A stretch of DNA of 64,000 nucleotides from Gymnopus androsaceus JB14 (Eukaryota; Basidiomycota; Agaricomycetes; Agaricales; Omphalotaceae), in the NCBI GenBank assembly GCA_009733575.1, contig ML769392.1, forward strand, positions 248,001 to 312,000, given 5' to 3'. Position numbers and translations under genes: made by a program. The notes beneath the pieces are model-generated. The model did no database searches. It was not told the origin of the DNA and was given only the letters and a program-made list of their open reading frames with translations. Positions within the stretch are counted from its first letter, which is position 1; each line of letters opens with the position of its first letter. This document shows, in pieces, positions 1 through 11,317 of this stretch.

Positions 1-12
1 ATTGCGAGACCT

Positions 13-802
13 TCAATGAATTTCGAGATATTCGACGTTTTCCATCTTCAAAAACGTCAATGGACAGCGACATTTCCCGAATGTCAAATGCATGCCCAAC
101 CCCACGGAAAATGACCGCAGACAAGATGCATCGATAAAGGAATGCTCTTCCTCAGGCACCTGTTTTGGTACAAAGTTGGGAAGGCAAAGGGTGGAAAGAG
201 CCTGATTCGCGGCGAACAAGTCGCGAAACTCGGCATAGCTGGGCGAGAATGTGTGAATCTCGAGGTGTGTGAGGCCAACCAGAGGGGGGGCTACGCGAGA
301 GCAGACTCCTTTCAATAACAGTGATTGTAACCTGGTTTCCTTCAATAGAGGAAAATGACATTCGAGGTCGTCGCAATCCCAGTCGAATTTAGAATCAGAG
401 TGCAGTTTTAGAGCAGTGAGATTAGTAGCTGAGCTGGCAGAAAAGACAGCAGAAAAGACAACCGAAAGCGGCGCCAACAGGTCGCAGTGAATATCGAGGC
501 GCTTTACACGATTGATTTCGGAAGTCAAGAGTGGGGAGATACTCTCGATCAATTCCAAGGTCAAGTACGATAGCGTCAGATCGACAAGTTGTGGCTTTGA
601 CCGTTCGAAGAACAGCGGAGCAAAGTGTACCGATTTCGGGGAGTAAATGTAGATAGACGACCATAAATGGCTGCAATTAATGACAAGAGACCTCCATTGA
701 CGGCAAACAGGAGAGAGATCCAAAGGATCAAGTCCATCGGTTATTGAAAATCTGTAGAATCAACTCGTTTGGGAGAAGATCGAATGGATTAGAGGCCTGC
801 AT
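13..802 (-). CDS. F-box domain protein, 5' part visible
   Basis: The start codon at 800-802 opens a classic F-box: residues 4-20 read NPFDLLPNELILQIF, followed by the downstream F-box half DLSPVCRQWRSLVI and a leucine-rich region. F-box proteins of this type are very numerous in agaricomycetes and act as SCF ubiquitin-ligase adaptors. The two halves of the F-box lie in different frames; the break is at the T4 run (minus strand) at 747-750, where one extra T would join them, so I read this as one gene with a 1-nt deletion or sequencing error. The frame stops at 13-15, shorter than the usual 400-550 residues, so the gene may continue left of the window. It diverges from RAD51 across a 190 bp spacer. 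Target unknown. Confidence 0.6.
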
Positions 803-926
803 CTAAGAGCAATATAAATAACAGATTCAAGGCTTTCAAGTAGAAACGCACCTGACTGAGCGGAAGAAAGGTAGTAGTCGGGACCGAACGAGTCAACGAC
901 TACACGCGCTCCGCGATCAGATGACT

Positions 927-933
927 TGACTCA
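927..933. promoter_or_regulatory. TGACTCA (bZIP, Gcn4/AP-1 type) site upstream of RAD51
   Basis: A perfect TGACTCA heptamer lies 60 bp before the RAD51 start, in the 190 bp spacer shared with the F-box gene. Two CGCG-containing MCB-like hexamers (near 903 and 951) are also present; MCB elements drive RAD51 in yeasts. That the sites are functional is inference. Confidence 0.3.
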
Positions 934-992
934 GACTCAACGAAAATGCACACGCGGTCTGTGGGAAAATTCTAGCTTCGACTCTTTCCGCC

Positions 993-2270
993 ATGTCTCA
1001 AGCCCCGCAGGATTCTCAAGTCCCACAAAATGACGAAGAATACCAGTTCTCTGGCCCTCTACTCGTTTCAAAGCTTCAGGAGGCTGGAATTCATGCCAAC
1101 GATATCAAAAAGTTGGCAGATGCTGGACTCAATACCGTCGAGTCGGTCGCTTTCACTCCAAAGAAACACCTTATAACAATAAAGGGAATCTCTGAGCAGA
1201 AAGCGGATAAGATTCTAGCTGAGGGTAAGCTGCTCACTTTGTCTAGGAAGATTATCACAAACTCATACCTTATCACAGCCCAGAAAATCGTCCCTCTTGG
1301 CTTTCAGAGCGCTACCGAGGTCCATGCTCGTCGTTCAGAGCTAGTACACATCACAACTGGATCAAAGCAACTCGATGCGCTTCTTGGTGGTACGTTTTTC
1401 TTGCTGCTATCTACTCGTTGACCAACCCTTTCGCAGGTGGCATCGAGACTGGAGCGATTACCGAGTTGTTTGGTGAATTCCGAACTGGAAAATCACAGAT
1501 ATGCCACACCCTCGCTGTTACTTGCCAACTTCCCGTCAGCATGGGAGGCGGCGAAGGCAAATGCTTGTACATCGACACAGAGGGCACGTTCCGTCCCGTT
1601 CGTCTTTTAGCTGTGGCGGAGCGATACGGTCTCAATGGTGAAGAGGTGCTGGACAATGTCGCCTATGCAAGAGCATATAATGCCGATCACCAGAACGCTT
1701 TGTTGACGAATGCTAGTGCGTTGATGTCCGAGTCAAGGTACGCCTTGTATGCGTGTATGCGTGCTAGTCTGACCGGATCCGTGCTTTAGATTTTGTCTTC
1801 TTATTGTCGACTCTTGCACTGCTTTATATCGAACGGATTTCAGTGGTCGTGGCGAGCTATCTTCGCGTCAAACTCATCTTGGCAAGTTCTTGAGAACGTT
1901 GCAGCGCTTAGCGGATGAGGTTTGTCTTCTCCATTCGCTTTTTGCCCCATATCTGATGGCATCTAGTACGGTATTGCTGTGGTCGTCACCAACCAAGTCA
2001 TGTCCAGCCCAGACGCTGCTGCTGGTCCTTACGCCGGGAACGAGAAAAAGCCGATCGGAGGAAATATTATGGCCCATGCTTCCACGACTCGGTGAGTGGC
2101 AAGGTAGTCTCTCATCCGATCCATCTAACAAATCGTGCAGATTGCAGCTCAAGAAATCTCGCGGCAACACTCGATCCTGCAAGATATACGACTCTCCATG
2201 TCTCCCGGAAATGGAGACTCACTTCGCCATTCTTGCGAGCGGTATTGGGGATCCAGAGGAGGAAGCTTAG
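993..2270 (+). CDS. RAD51: RAD51 recombinase
   Basis: This is the RecA-family strand-exchange ATPase of homologous recombination, acting in the nucleus on single-stranded DNA. Five exons can be read: 993-1389, 1437-1737, 1790-1919, 1967-2091 and 2141-2270, all joined by GT..AG introns of 47-52 nt and in frame, giving 360 residues (family about 340). The N-terminal helix-hairpin-helix domain occupies residues ~35-85. Walker A is GEFRTGKSQ (~residue 145), Walker B is LLIVDS, and the C-terminal part carries the expected conserved [13 protein letters not shown] segment. The start was chosen because it is the first ATG, follows a pyrimidine-rich leader and gives a normal length. All key residues are present and the gene looks intact. 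The family call is certain. Confidence 0.97.
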
Positions 2271-2527
2271 GCTTAGATGTTTCGTTCGCTGTATCATTCT
2301 AGACCATGACTGTTTCGTTTTACTGTATATTTTGTCGCAGGATACTGCGTCTGCGGAGAATTGATTGTACAATACGGGTATTTGATTTTAAAATGCTACA
2401 TTCCCGAGTAATTACAAAGAAAAACCTATATATGCTTGGCAGAGAAAAAGTCCAGTTGAATGGTTATGCAAGGGTAGACGTTACTTCTAGAGGGCGGAAC
2501 CTCTACGGTGCCTTTTTGGTCATATCT

Positions 2528-3972
2528 TCAAGCAAGGAAACGCGTAAGGATGTTGGCCTCAGTACGCTTGATGGTGGCCTGGAGCTCTAAGACATCCGCA
2601 GGGCTAACGTTGGCAATGTCAGCCATGAGATACGCAATATCTCCTTTCGAGTCCGAGTATTGCTTTTCGACGTTGTAGGACGCGAATGCTTCGTTGACCT
2701 GCCTGAGCACACCAGGTTGGTTCCTATGCACATAGCATACACGTACATTGTTGCCCTCTTCGGCGGTGAGAGCACGAAGATCGACCTCGGGGAAGTTGAC
2801 GGCACCTATGGTCGAGCCAAGACCAATGTAACGGGATAATGCCTGAGCAACCTCCTGGCCAATCATCCTCTGAGCCTCTTCCGTTGATCCACCGATATGC
2901 GGAGTGAGGATCACATTGTTCAGTGCGCGAAGGGTGCTGGCCCAGGGGTTTACTTGATCGTCGAATGGTGCCCCGTTAGAGCCCGGCTCAGACGGGAAGA
3001 CGTCGATGGCAGCGCCAGCAAGATGTCCAGATTGTAATGATTCGATGAGGGCAGGGATGTCGACGACTTTACCGCGAGCGTTGTTAATAAGATACGCGCC
3101 CTTCTTCATCGTCGCCAGTTGTTTATGAGAAATCATATTAATAGTTTCCGGAAGCTCTGGGACGTGAAGTGTGACAAAGTCCGCCTCCGAGAGGAGCTCA
3201 TCTAGCGACTCGACTTGGTGAGCGGTGCCCAACGCCATGAGATTGACCACATCGTGGAACACGACGCGCATTCCGAATGCTTCAGCCAGAACAGAGAGCT
3301 GAGATCCAATGTGACCATAGCCGACGATACCCAAGGTCTTTCCACGAACCTCCCAACAGCCTTTCGACTGCTTATTCCAAAGTCCCTGGCGTAGTTCGTA
3401 TGAACGCTCAAAGAGTTGGCGGGAAAGAACGACGAGCTCGGACATGACAAGCTCTGCGACTGATCGAGAGTTGGAGAAGGGGGAGTTGAATACGGGTATT
3501 CCAGCAGAAGCTGCAGCTTTTAAATCAACCTGGTTGGTTCCAATGCAGAAGCAGCCAATGACCAAAAGCTAATGCGATTCATAAGCTTGGTTGAAAAGCA
3601 GGATTTCGGTTGATCTCTTACCTTAGTAGCTGCTTTGATTACCTTGTCCGTAATCTTTGTTTTGCTACGGATACCAATGCCATGATAAGAGCCGATTTTT
3701 TCGAGGAGCTCATCCTCCGACATGGCTTTTGTGTAATGGTCGACCTGTAAGCCCTGAGCTTTGAAAGCATTTACAGCTTCCTGGCTGATGTTTTCTAGAA
3801 TGAGAAATCTGAGGCCTTCATTATCAATAGGATGCAGAACTCTAGGTTGGCGAACGTTCAGGGATTCCTGGCGGAGAACGCTTGCAAAGCGCTCATGGAT
3901 GTTGGTAGCAGTAGGAGAAATGGAAGCGGCAACCGTTCTTTGAGAGCCAGGTATTATAATGGGAGAGGACAT
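2528..3972 (-). CDS. SER3: D-3-phosphoglycerate dehydrogenase
   Basis: This enzyme oxidises 3-phosphoglycerate to 3-phosphohydroxypyruvate with NAD+, the first step of serine synthesis in the cytosol. Two exons, 3972-3622 and 3568-2528, are joined by a 53-nt intron and give 463 residues, close to yeast Ser3/Ser33 (469). The Rossmann motif GIVGYGHIGSQ, the substrate-side NNARGKVVD segment and the catalytic histidine in HIGGSTEEAQ are visible. The C-terminal ~75 residues form the ACT regulatory domain, which in this family mediates serine feedback. The gene ends in the family-typical NILTRFLA. It diverges from HIS7 over 138 bp containing two TGACTC sites, suggesting joint amino-acid control. 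Intact. The choice between SER3 and SER33 paralogue names is arbitrary here. Confidence 0.96.
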
Positions 3973-4110
3973 GGTGGTTAGAAGGATCGATTGAAGGATC
4001 GATTATTTGGTGACTCGAAACTAATGAATTATAGCACGATCTCGAAACGTTTGCACTGCAACAAATTTGTAAATGACTCCGATCTACTTTCCGTACTTAC
4101 CACTACAATT
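3973..4110. promoter_or_regulatory. Shared divergent promoter with two TGACTC sites
   Basis: The 138 bp between the serine and histidine genes is the only promoter space for both. TGACTC occurs at 4011-4016 and 4074-4079. TGACTC(A) is the core bound by Gcn4/Cpc1, the fungal general amino-acid control factor, and both neighbours are amino-acid biosynthesis genes. A GGATCGATT motif is also repeated at 3983 and 3996. Binding is inferred, not shown. Confidence 0.5.
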
Positions 4111-5858
4111 ATGGGCCTCTATCTCCTAGATTATGGCGCTGGAAATGTCCAGAGTCTCGCAAATTCCTTATCAAAACTCGGACATTCCTTTACATGGATC
4201 TCTGAACCTGCCGATTTCCATAAGGCTACAGTCAGTTCTCATTTCTACGCGTTAGACCTCTTCGCCAACACTTTTCTTTCCAGAGCCTTATTTTTCCCGG
4301 CGTCGGAGCTTTCGAGACCGCTGTCGAGAATCTCACGAAAAAAGGCCTACTAGAACCTCTCAGAGACTATATCCAATCCGGTAAACCCTACTTTGGAATA
4401 TGTATCGGGTTGCAAGTTCTCTTTCAATCCTCTACAGAATCACCCAATTTCAGCGGTTTGGGCATTGTTCCAACCACTATCGACCGCTTCGATGACTCGG
4501 ATAAGACTGTTCCGCATATGGGATGGAGCTCCGCGGATATCATACAAACTCCCGACGTCGAACCAGCATACTACTATTTTGTGCATTCTTATTGTGCAAA
4601 GTATTCTCCTACAAGCCACCCTGAGGCAGCCGGATGGGCCTACACTACGACTCAATACGGCGGAGAAATATTCATCTCTTCCGTCCGCAAAGGCAATGTC
4701 TTTGGAACCCAATTCCACCCAGAAAAGTCTGGCGCTGCTGGCCTTGCTTTAATAGACAACTGGCTGAGAACACCTGAAGCTGAGAGATCAGCAGGAATCT
4801 CCAAACCAGAGTCTATCCGTCCCGCTCCCTCCCTCTCACTCAAACCCAGAGACAACCTGACAAAACGTATCATTGCCTGCATGGATGTCCGGTCTGACGA
4901 TAATGGTAACCTTGTTGTGACCAAGGGTGATCAGTACGATGTACGGGAAAAGCTCCCCTCTGGGTCTTCCATGCAAGTTGAGACTGGTGGTGCAGTGCGC
5001 AACCTCGGAAAACCCGTCACTCTTGCTTCGAAGTACTACACAGCTGGGGCGGATGAGATATGTCTACTAAATATCACGTCTTTCCGACATTCCCCTCTAC
5101 AAGACCAGCCAATGCTGGCCGTAGTCCGCGCAGCGGCCGAGTCTGTCTTTGTCCCTCTCACCATAGGGGGAGGAATCAAGGACACCGTAGATCCAGACGG
5201 AAGGAAGCGAAGTGCATTGGAAGTAGCCTCGGAATACTTTAGAGCGGGTGCGGATAAAGTCAGTGTGGGATCTGACGCTGTCTACGCCGCCGAAAAGCTG
5301 CTTGCTAGTGGCGACAACCACGGAGATGGGACTAGTTCGATCGAAACGATAGCTCATGCTTATGGGAGACAGGCTGTAGTTGTTTCCATCGATCCTAGGA
5401 GGGTTTATGTGGATGCAGCTACGTACGACGGCCCTCACAAGGACGAGCTCATCTATGGTTCCCCAGACTCTGTACTCGAGTCCGATAGAGGTAAGTGCTG
5501 GTGGTATGCATGCACTGTATCGGGAGGTCGGGAGACACGTTCGATTTCTGCTTGTCAACTCGCACGGGCGGTCGAAATCCTTGGGGCGGGCGAGATCCTG
5601 GTGAACAGCATCGACCGCGATGGGACGGGTTTAGGTTTTGATTCGGATCTCTTGCACCTCATTAAAGGATGCGTCAAAGTTCCTGTCGTTGCCAGTAGCG
5701 GTGCTGGTAAAAAGGAGCACTTTGTTCAAGTTTTCGAGCAAACCGGAGTGGAGGCAGCACTGGCTGCTGGTATATTTCATCGAAGTGAAGTAGGCATTGA
5801 TGAAGTCAAAGAATGTCTAGAGCGTAACAACATTCAAGTCCGGACACATGTAGCCTAA
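4111..5858 (+). CDS. HIS7: Imidazole glycerol phosphate synthase (HisH-HisF fusion)
   Basis: This bifunctional enzyme converts PRFAR and glutamine to imidazole glycerol phosphate and AICAR in histidine synthesis. Exon 1 is 4111-4230 and exon 2 is 4284-5858, giving 564 residues (yeast His7 552). The N-terminal glutaminase half starts LLDYGAGNVQSLAN and has the nucleophile Cys in ICIGLQVLF and the His-x-Glu pair in TQFHPEKSG. The C-terminal cyclase barrel has the two catalytic aspartates in IACMDVRSD and VNSIDRDGTG. The start is the ATG immediately before the conserved GLYLLDYGAGN; upstream in-frame codons lack homology. Its stop lies 9 bp from the stop of the convergent desaturase, so the 3' ends must overlap. 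Intact. Confidence 0.97.
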
Positions 5859-5867
5859 ATCTACCAT

Positions 5868-7702
5868 CTATATCGCTTGAGGTGTATTACCTACCTTGCT
5901 ACGAGCAAATACAACATCTTGCTGAGCGATCTTTTTGTCAACAGCCTCCTTGGCCTCAACGCTGGCGACCTGTGCCACCATTTTGACCTGCTGCCCGAGT
6001 GAGCCGACGAGACCTGCGACCTCACGCAGAACGCCCACAACCTCTTGGTTTGCCGATACGAAACCAAACTCGACATAGGTTAACCCCTCTTCCTTGGCAA
6101 ACTCTTTGACCATAAGACTGGCTTTATTGAGATTGTGCCGAGGAAGACGAGGAAACAGGTGGTGCGTGACTTGTAGATGCAGTCCCCCGTGAATGAAGCC
6201 CCATTGCTCAGGACATATCACGTCCATTGTAGTGCGAAGTTGTCGATCGGGGAACGACTCCACTGGCCCAAGATCTTCTGTAGACATTCCGAAATGCGAG
6301 AGAACGATCTACAGCACTGGTCAGTGGACTGAACTGAGCAACTGCAGAGCAAGAATGCCCACCTGAATATGCAGAGGACTTGTGGTAGCATGGCTCACGA
6401 GCATATATGCCAACGCCATCTGCCAGGATCCACATCCTCTTAGGACGATGCCGCCAAACCAGCACCAAAAGACGATGACCCCAACAAATTCCAAACCCAC
6501 AGCCCATTTTCCACCTCGAATACGTCTATTTTCAAAGAGTTTATAGAACATTGAACCATACGAAAGGCGATAAAGGTTGAATCGAGCAAACGCCATCACC
6601 ACATAAAATAATTTATGCTGAAGGGGAATGAAGAATCGAGCTGCAGCGTCAAAAGGTAAGATTCTTTTATAATAGGAGGAGTAAAGGTTGGAGAAGAAGG
6701 TGGGCGATATCGCGAAGAAGGGAAGGTGCTCAATGTCAGGATCACTAAATAAATAAAAAAAGTCAGGCTGCTTTTTTCGACAGGAGACTAGACAGGACGT
6801 ACTGTGATGGATGATTAGTGAGTACTGCAAAAGGGAGATTAGTGCGAAGTAAATTATACTTGAAATTTTCGTACAATGATGAATATTGTGATTCTAAAAT
6901 AAGTAGCTGGTCAAAATCTAGAGTAGAGTAGAATCAAGGCTGGACTTACATCGACCCACCAGCCGACACTCAAGCCGCCAATGAAATCCGCGACGAAAAT
7001 TGAGATGAGACGATCCAGAGTCCAATTCCCGGTTACACCCATATGGCCAAGGTCGTGAACGAAGAACATGAGCTGATGCCACATGAGACCAAGAGCCAAA
7101 GCGCTCGTTAACAGCCAGTTGTGTCTGAATGCATATGCAGAAATTAAGCCGAGGGAGATGTATCGAACAAACTCCGGTCCGTAACCAGTCAAGTAAGGCG
7201 TCCTGTAGAGGCCTGCATCCGTTATGCGTTTGTGCAACGCTCTGTAGGCAACTGCATGCTGCTCCTGGACCTGAAGGGAGAGTTTCGAGGGAGGGGGGGT
7301 GAGAGTTTCGATTGTAGGGGCTGACTTGCGGAGTGCAGGAGAGTCGTTCGCGACAAGAAGGACCTGGTTGGAGTTGACATCCCAGGTAGCGGCTTCGCTG
7401 AACCATTTCCCATCCTTACGAGCCCATCCCGCAGCAATTGGAGGAAGGAGCGGATTCCAAGGGCCCGTTTCAGCCAAAGTACCAATAGAATACTTGTTCA
7501 CCATGACAAGGATCTGGTCATTATGGTAAGCGTCAATTTCAGCGGTTGCATCCCGGCCAACGAAATGAAGGAGAGCGAGGGAACCGCCAGGATGAACGTC
7601 AAGCCAGGAAGCTGGGATGCGGAGGACTTTTCTGTTGTAGATAATTAGATGTTGACCGTCAAGGATGCGTTGGCAAAGCTCGTTTCGAGTGAATTGAGCC
7701 AT
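5868..7702 (-). CDS. Delta-8 sphingolipid desaturase (cytochrome b5 fusion)
   Basis: This ER membrane enzyme is predicted to introduce the delta-8 double bond in the long-chain base of fungal glucosylceramides. Five exons (7702-6950, 6893-6875, 6824-6803, 6744-6363, 6308-5868) give 538 residues; exons 2 and 3 are only 19 and 22 nt. The N-terminal cytochrome b5 domain has the haem motif HPGG (~residue 38). The fatty-acid desaturase domain has all three histidine boxes: HDLGH, HNIHH (spelled by the 19-nt exon) and QVTHH; the first residue Q instead of H in box 3 is typical of front-end desaturases. Several hydrophobic membrane segments lie between the boxes. Front-end fatty-acid desaturase is the alternative, but the sphingolipid type is universal in these fungi. 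Confidence 0.9.
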
Positions 7703-7831
7703 ACTCTATGGTGGTCGAGACGGTGAAATTGGCGCCCTGAATTTAATTTGATTACCGGAACAGGCGGCAGGAGCGGCAAAACTCTCCACCAACCTGTGCC
7801 AGTGCCAAGCCAGTTCCTTATACGAACAACC

Positions 7832-9134
7832 ATGAGCACCAAAGTAGTGAATCCTTTTGCTGACGGTCCTCAGCCTCCCCCAAAAAGCCGACACTATCGA
7901 ATGCCTCCAAGAATCCAGACCTCGAAAATGCGGTCGTCGATACTGTCATAATTCATGGCAGAAGAATGGGTAGAAGCAACACTGCAGCGTATGTTTTTAA
8001 ATTCTTTTTTTTTCGGTTTAAATCTCAACCATCTCCAAGTCTTCCTCCACCCAAGCAACCCCAGCTTGGTCCTCGCTCCCAGTCTACAGATTCAGCTGCT
8101 TCAACGGAGAAGGCTCTCAAAGCAGCGAAAGCGAAGAAGAAGGGTTCCCAGCATGCCGATGTCATCGACCGCCTTGATTTTACAGGCGTTGGTGCTGCCA
8201 GTTCGTTACTGCTCTTCTCCTTCAAATCTCGATTAATATTTTACTTGCAGTGTTCCATCATGATGGTCCTTTCGATGCTTGTGCTCCTTCGCGCAATCGT
8301 CATCATACCAAGGCCCCCATGATGGCATGGTCCAAGGATCCAGCAAACCCCGATCAATCTGCTCCAGAAAGTCCATATCCTTCGCCCCGCAACGATTCTT
8401 ATCCAACCGCTTACTATGAGCCTCCAAAGAAACGAGTCGACGCTATCGCCGAGGCCTGGGGCATTCACGAGCCCGAGCCTTTCGAAGAGTTTTTCGCTGG
8501 CGGTGGCGCTCGCGGTGACACTCCTGCCAGCTCCATCTACAACGGCAAGGACTCTCATGGCAAGCAGCGCGCGACCAAAGATGCCCGTGGCTTTGATGAT
8601 CGCTCCAGACCTGCCCGTCGCAGGGATATTCCTCCTCCACAACCCATCTTTGTCCCTGATACGACCGCTCCTCAGGCCGATTTACCAGTGTTGAGTTCTT
8701 CACCGGGCTCTCCAGGCTTGCCCAAACGCAGCAAGTCTTTGATGCATCGTATTCGAAAGATGCGGGACAATCCCAATGTCCCGGTCGGCTCGGATTTCGA
8801 AGACTCTCCTTCCTCACCCGGATATCCTACATCCCCGGCCGAACGTTCTCGTGAACGCCCAACGCATCGATCCAACAACTCTTTCCTAGGTCGGTTCGGC
8901 ACTGCTGCACCCAAATCCACCTCTGACTCCCCGCTTTCTGAGCCGTTCATCCTCATCGCTCCTTCAAATGGTACCGAGAAAGAGCTGCCGGCACCACCGA
9001 CAGATCGTGCCTCTCCTAGAGATAATGGGCCGGCAGGCTATTTCGAAGCGGGTACCTCTCCCAACGGCGGCGGGCTCGGAAGGAAGACAAGCCTGATGAA
9101 GAAGGTAGGAAGAGTGGTGAGGGGAAGGTCCTGA
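7832..9134 (+). CDS. PAL1-like cell morphology protein
   Basis: The Pal1 domain is recognised from VIDRLDFTGVG...FHHDGPFDACAPSRNRH, with the invariant HxDGPFDACAPxRN core. In fission yeast Pal1 is a cortical protein at growing tips and septa that supports cylindrical shape and interacts with endocytic Sla2. Exons read 7832-7988, 8040-8200 and 8251-9134. The region after the domain is low complexity and rich in Ser/Pro/Arg. The N-terminus starts STKVVNPFADGP and then changes frame in the C5A5 run at 7877-7886; one extra base there joins it to PTLSNASKNPDLE. I therefore suspect a 1-nt deletion. The second intron has a GTTCGT donor. It diverges from the desaturase over 129 bp. Confidence 0.75.
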
Positions 9135-10522
9135 ATGATGGACTGGCAAGTTTATTTCTCGGATCTTCTTCCTTGATTTTACTGACAGGGCTTTCTTCAG
9201 AATCTACCTGCTGACCCCTTCGTCTCTCGAGCGAGCTGAACCGATCGAGAACGTGTATCACCCAAGGACGTTGACTCATTTGCGAGTTCCCCTCCCCCGC
9301 TGCCCCGTGTTACGATCAACGGCTACTCCACTCCACCTCTCCACTGCCCTATAATTCACCGAACGTTGGCAGATGCCAGAAATTCAGATGTTTTTATATT
9401 TCTCACATGACACTTTGGTTCTACTTACTGTTCTTACAAACCACTATCCTTAGTTACCGTTAATGATATACATATGTTCCTCCCCTTGCCACACTCCTTA
9501 TCTGTTGTTTCGACTCCCAGTTAACTTGGTGTATTGTAGCCTTTCTACGGTACATACCCTATGTTTGACCGTTCATTCTTGTTACTTGCCTTTGAATCGT
9601 GTATAGTGTAGTGCATGTAGTGTAAGTAGTGTATGTTATGTGCTTTTTTTTCTGGTCTCAAATGTATCTATTTTTTCATTCCGATCGTTAAATCCATAGT
9701 AACTAATAGCTTGGCTCGCATGGCCAGGAGACTTCAAATCGAACGTAAAGAGCTAATTCGTTATTAGGTATATAGATCCTTAATTGAGATACGGCGGTCA
9801 AATTAAAAAGCATAAGACAACAAGCCGAGCGCACCTCGAAAGCGCGAGCTAGCAAGCAGGAATTCCGCCAAGCTCAAACTACTCCCCGATAGCTTAGTTC
9901 ACGCGGTTAAGGAGTCGCAGTCTTTCGAACCCGATGCAAACGCGAGGATCAGTACACCTGCCCATGGCCAACAACTTGAGTATATCGAGTCAAGGGTCGA
10001 ATTTACAGGTAATTAATTATTCAGTCCTTCGAATAACTACTACTAGGGGCCCGGGCTCCTCCGAGTCCGGTTCCCGAAATCATCGATATTCTGACTCCGG
10101 AGACGTGAGTCGCTCGCTCAAGTCGCTTCTGGAAAGTTGCAAAGTGAAATACTTGAATTCAGATGTAGAAATGGCAATATCAAGCTGTTCCTTGAGCAAA
10201 TGAAGTCAACGCCACAGCGCTTCCTAGCTTCAAGGGATCTAACGATAGGGGGCAAACTATACCGTCAGGTGTCAAAGACCAGGTAATGAACGCCACATAC
10301 TTGCTGGCAAAGTTCTTCACTTCATCATCGTCAGTGACAGTAGCCAACGACAGTCATTCCTCATGGCGTTGAAAAAAACACTGAAACGTGTGCAATAACG
10401 TATGATAACTGCATTTCGACGGTCCCAGGCAGAACACTTCATATTGAGCATCATAAAAAAACATGGAGTGCATATAGCGTATGGATGATTTTGGTCGATG
10501 AACACAGCAAGAAACCCACTCC
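9135..10522. other. Gene-poor stretch between PAL1-like and RPL13
   Basis: No open frame here resembles a known protein. The first 600 bp are AT-rich 3' flank with GTGTAGTG-type short repeats near 9600-9640. A tRNA-like relic lies at 9883-9948. An 89-codon open frame at 9934-10203 overlaps it, has no recognisable motif, and I do not call it a gene. A GC-rich imperfect inverted stretch (gggcccgggctcctccgagt) lies near 10046. Confidence 0.5.
9883..9948 (+). repeat. tRNA-like relic (decayed tRNA or SINE head)
   Basis: The stretch begins TCCCCGA and ends GCGAGGA, which pair at five of seven acceptor-stem positions. It contains an A-box-like TAGCTTAGT with a following GG and a B-box-like TTCGAACCC. 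A and B boxes are about 10 nt too close for a functional tRNA and no anticodon arm fits, so it is best read as a deleted tRNA or the head of a tRNA-derived SINE. Low certainty. Confidence 0.3.
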
Positions 10523-11317
10523 CTATTTTTTCTTGGCGGCCTCTTCCTCGTCTTTCTAACGGTGCAAAAGATACTTAAGATCGGTTTTGTAACAAAAAAG
10601 AAAATTCTTACCTTGGCAGCACGAGCTTTACGAGCACCCTCGTGTCTGGCGTTAGCACGGGCGGTACGCAGAGTGTTGTATGCTTCGAATTCACGCTCCT
10701 CAGAGGTAATTTTACGAGGTGCTTCGGCAGGGTATGATTCGGGCAGGGGAATCGAAACGCGAGTGGTAGATGCGGAGAGATCTTCTGCCTAGAAAATTTA
10801 TTTATTTGAGGACATGCATCAAGGGTACGATTGAACCAAGTACTCACTGAAGAGTCGCCCTTCTTAGGCTTACCAGTCGTACGCGGGAAGACGATCAACT
10901 TTTGCTTGTAGGCAAGCAGTCTCTCGACGTTGAGTTTTTTGCCCTCCTCACTCAAATTTCTCCTTCGGTGATCAACAACAATACCAACACCGCGGGCCTC
11001 TTTCCTGCCAACTCCGGCCTCCTTTAATTCAGCCAAAGTGAATCCTCTACCCTCACGAAGTTTGCGGTTGTATCGGATGGTTTGGCCACGGACTGCAGGG
11101 CGCAAAAGAGTCAGAGGGCGAACTCCGAGTGCAGCAGCCTTGGTTTTGCGGGCATTACGACGGCGAAGCTTGCGTCCTGGTTGATCAAACCACGTCCTGA
11201 CGCGGCGTTGCCAGTCCTTGCGGAAATGGTTTGCGTGAAGGACTAGATTTTCGAGGTGTAAAGATCAAAATAACGCAAAATAATTCTGTACGAACCGTTA
11301 TTGTGAGCGAAACCCAT
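10523..11317 (-). CDS. RPL13: 60S ribosomal protein eL13
   Basis: This is a structural component of the cytosolic large ribosomal subunit. Four exons are readable: 11317-11296 (22 nt), 11242-10848, 10788-10612 and 10555-10523 (33 nt), giving 208 residues (family about 205-211). The N-terminus MGFAHNNVLHANHFRKDWQ follows the family pattern of a short basic start and the WQxRVRTWFDQPGRK segment; the body keeps RGFTLAELKEAGV and GIVVDHRRRN. The C-terminus ends in a Lys/Ala/Glu-rich tail KDEEEAAKKK. Short first exon and multiple introns are normal for ribosomal protein genes of basidiomycetes. Lysines and arginines are abundant throughout. The frame is intact at every junction. Confidence 0.96.

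Noticed and set aside
5461..5560. Intron in HIS7 starting GTAAGTG at 5491
   Set aside because: The region reads straight through as conserved KCWWYACTVSGGRETR, which is family sequence.
9934..10203. 89-codon open frame
   Set aside because: Overlaps the tRNA-like relic, has no motif, no homology I recognise and no splice context; a random open frame is enough to explain it.
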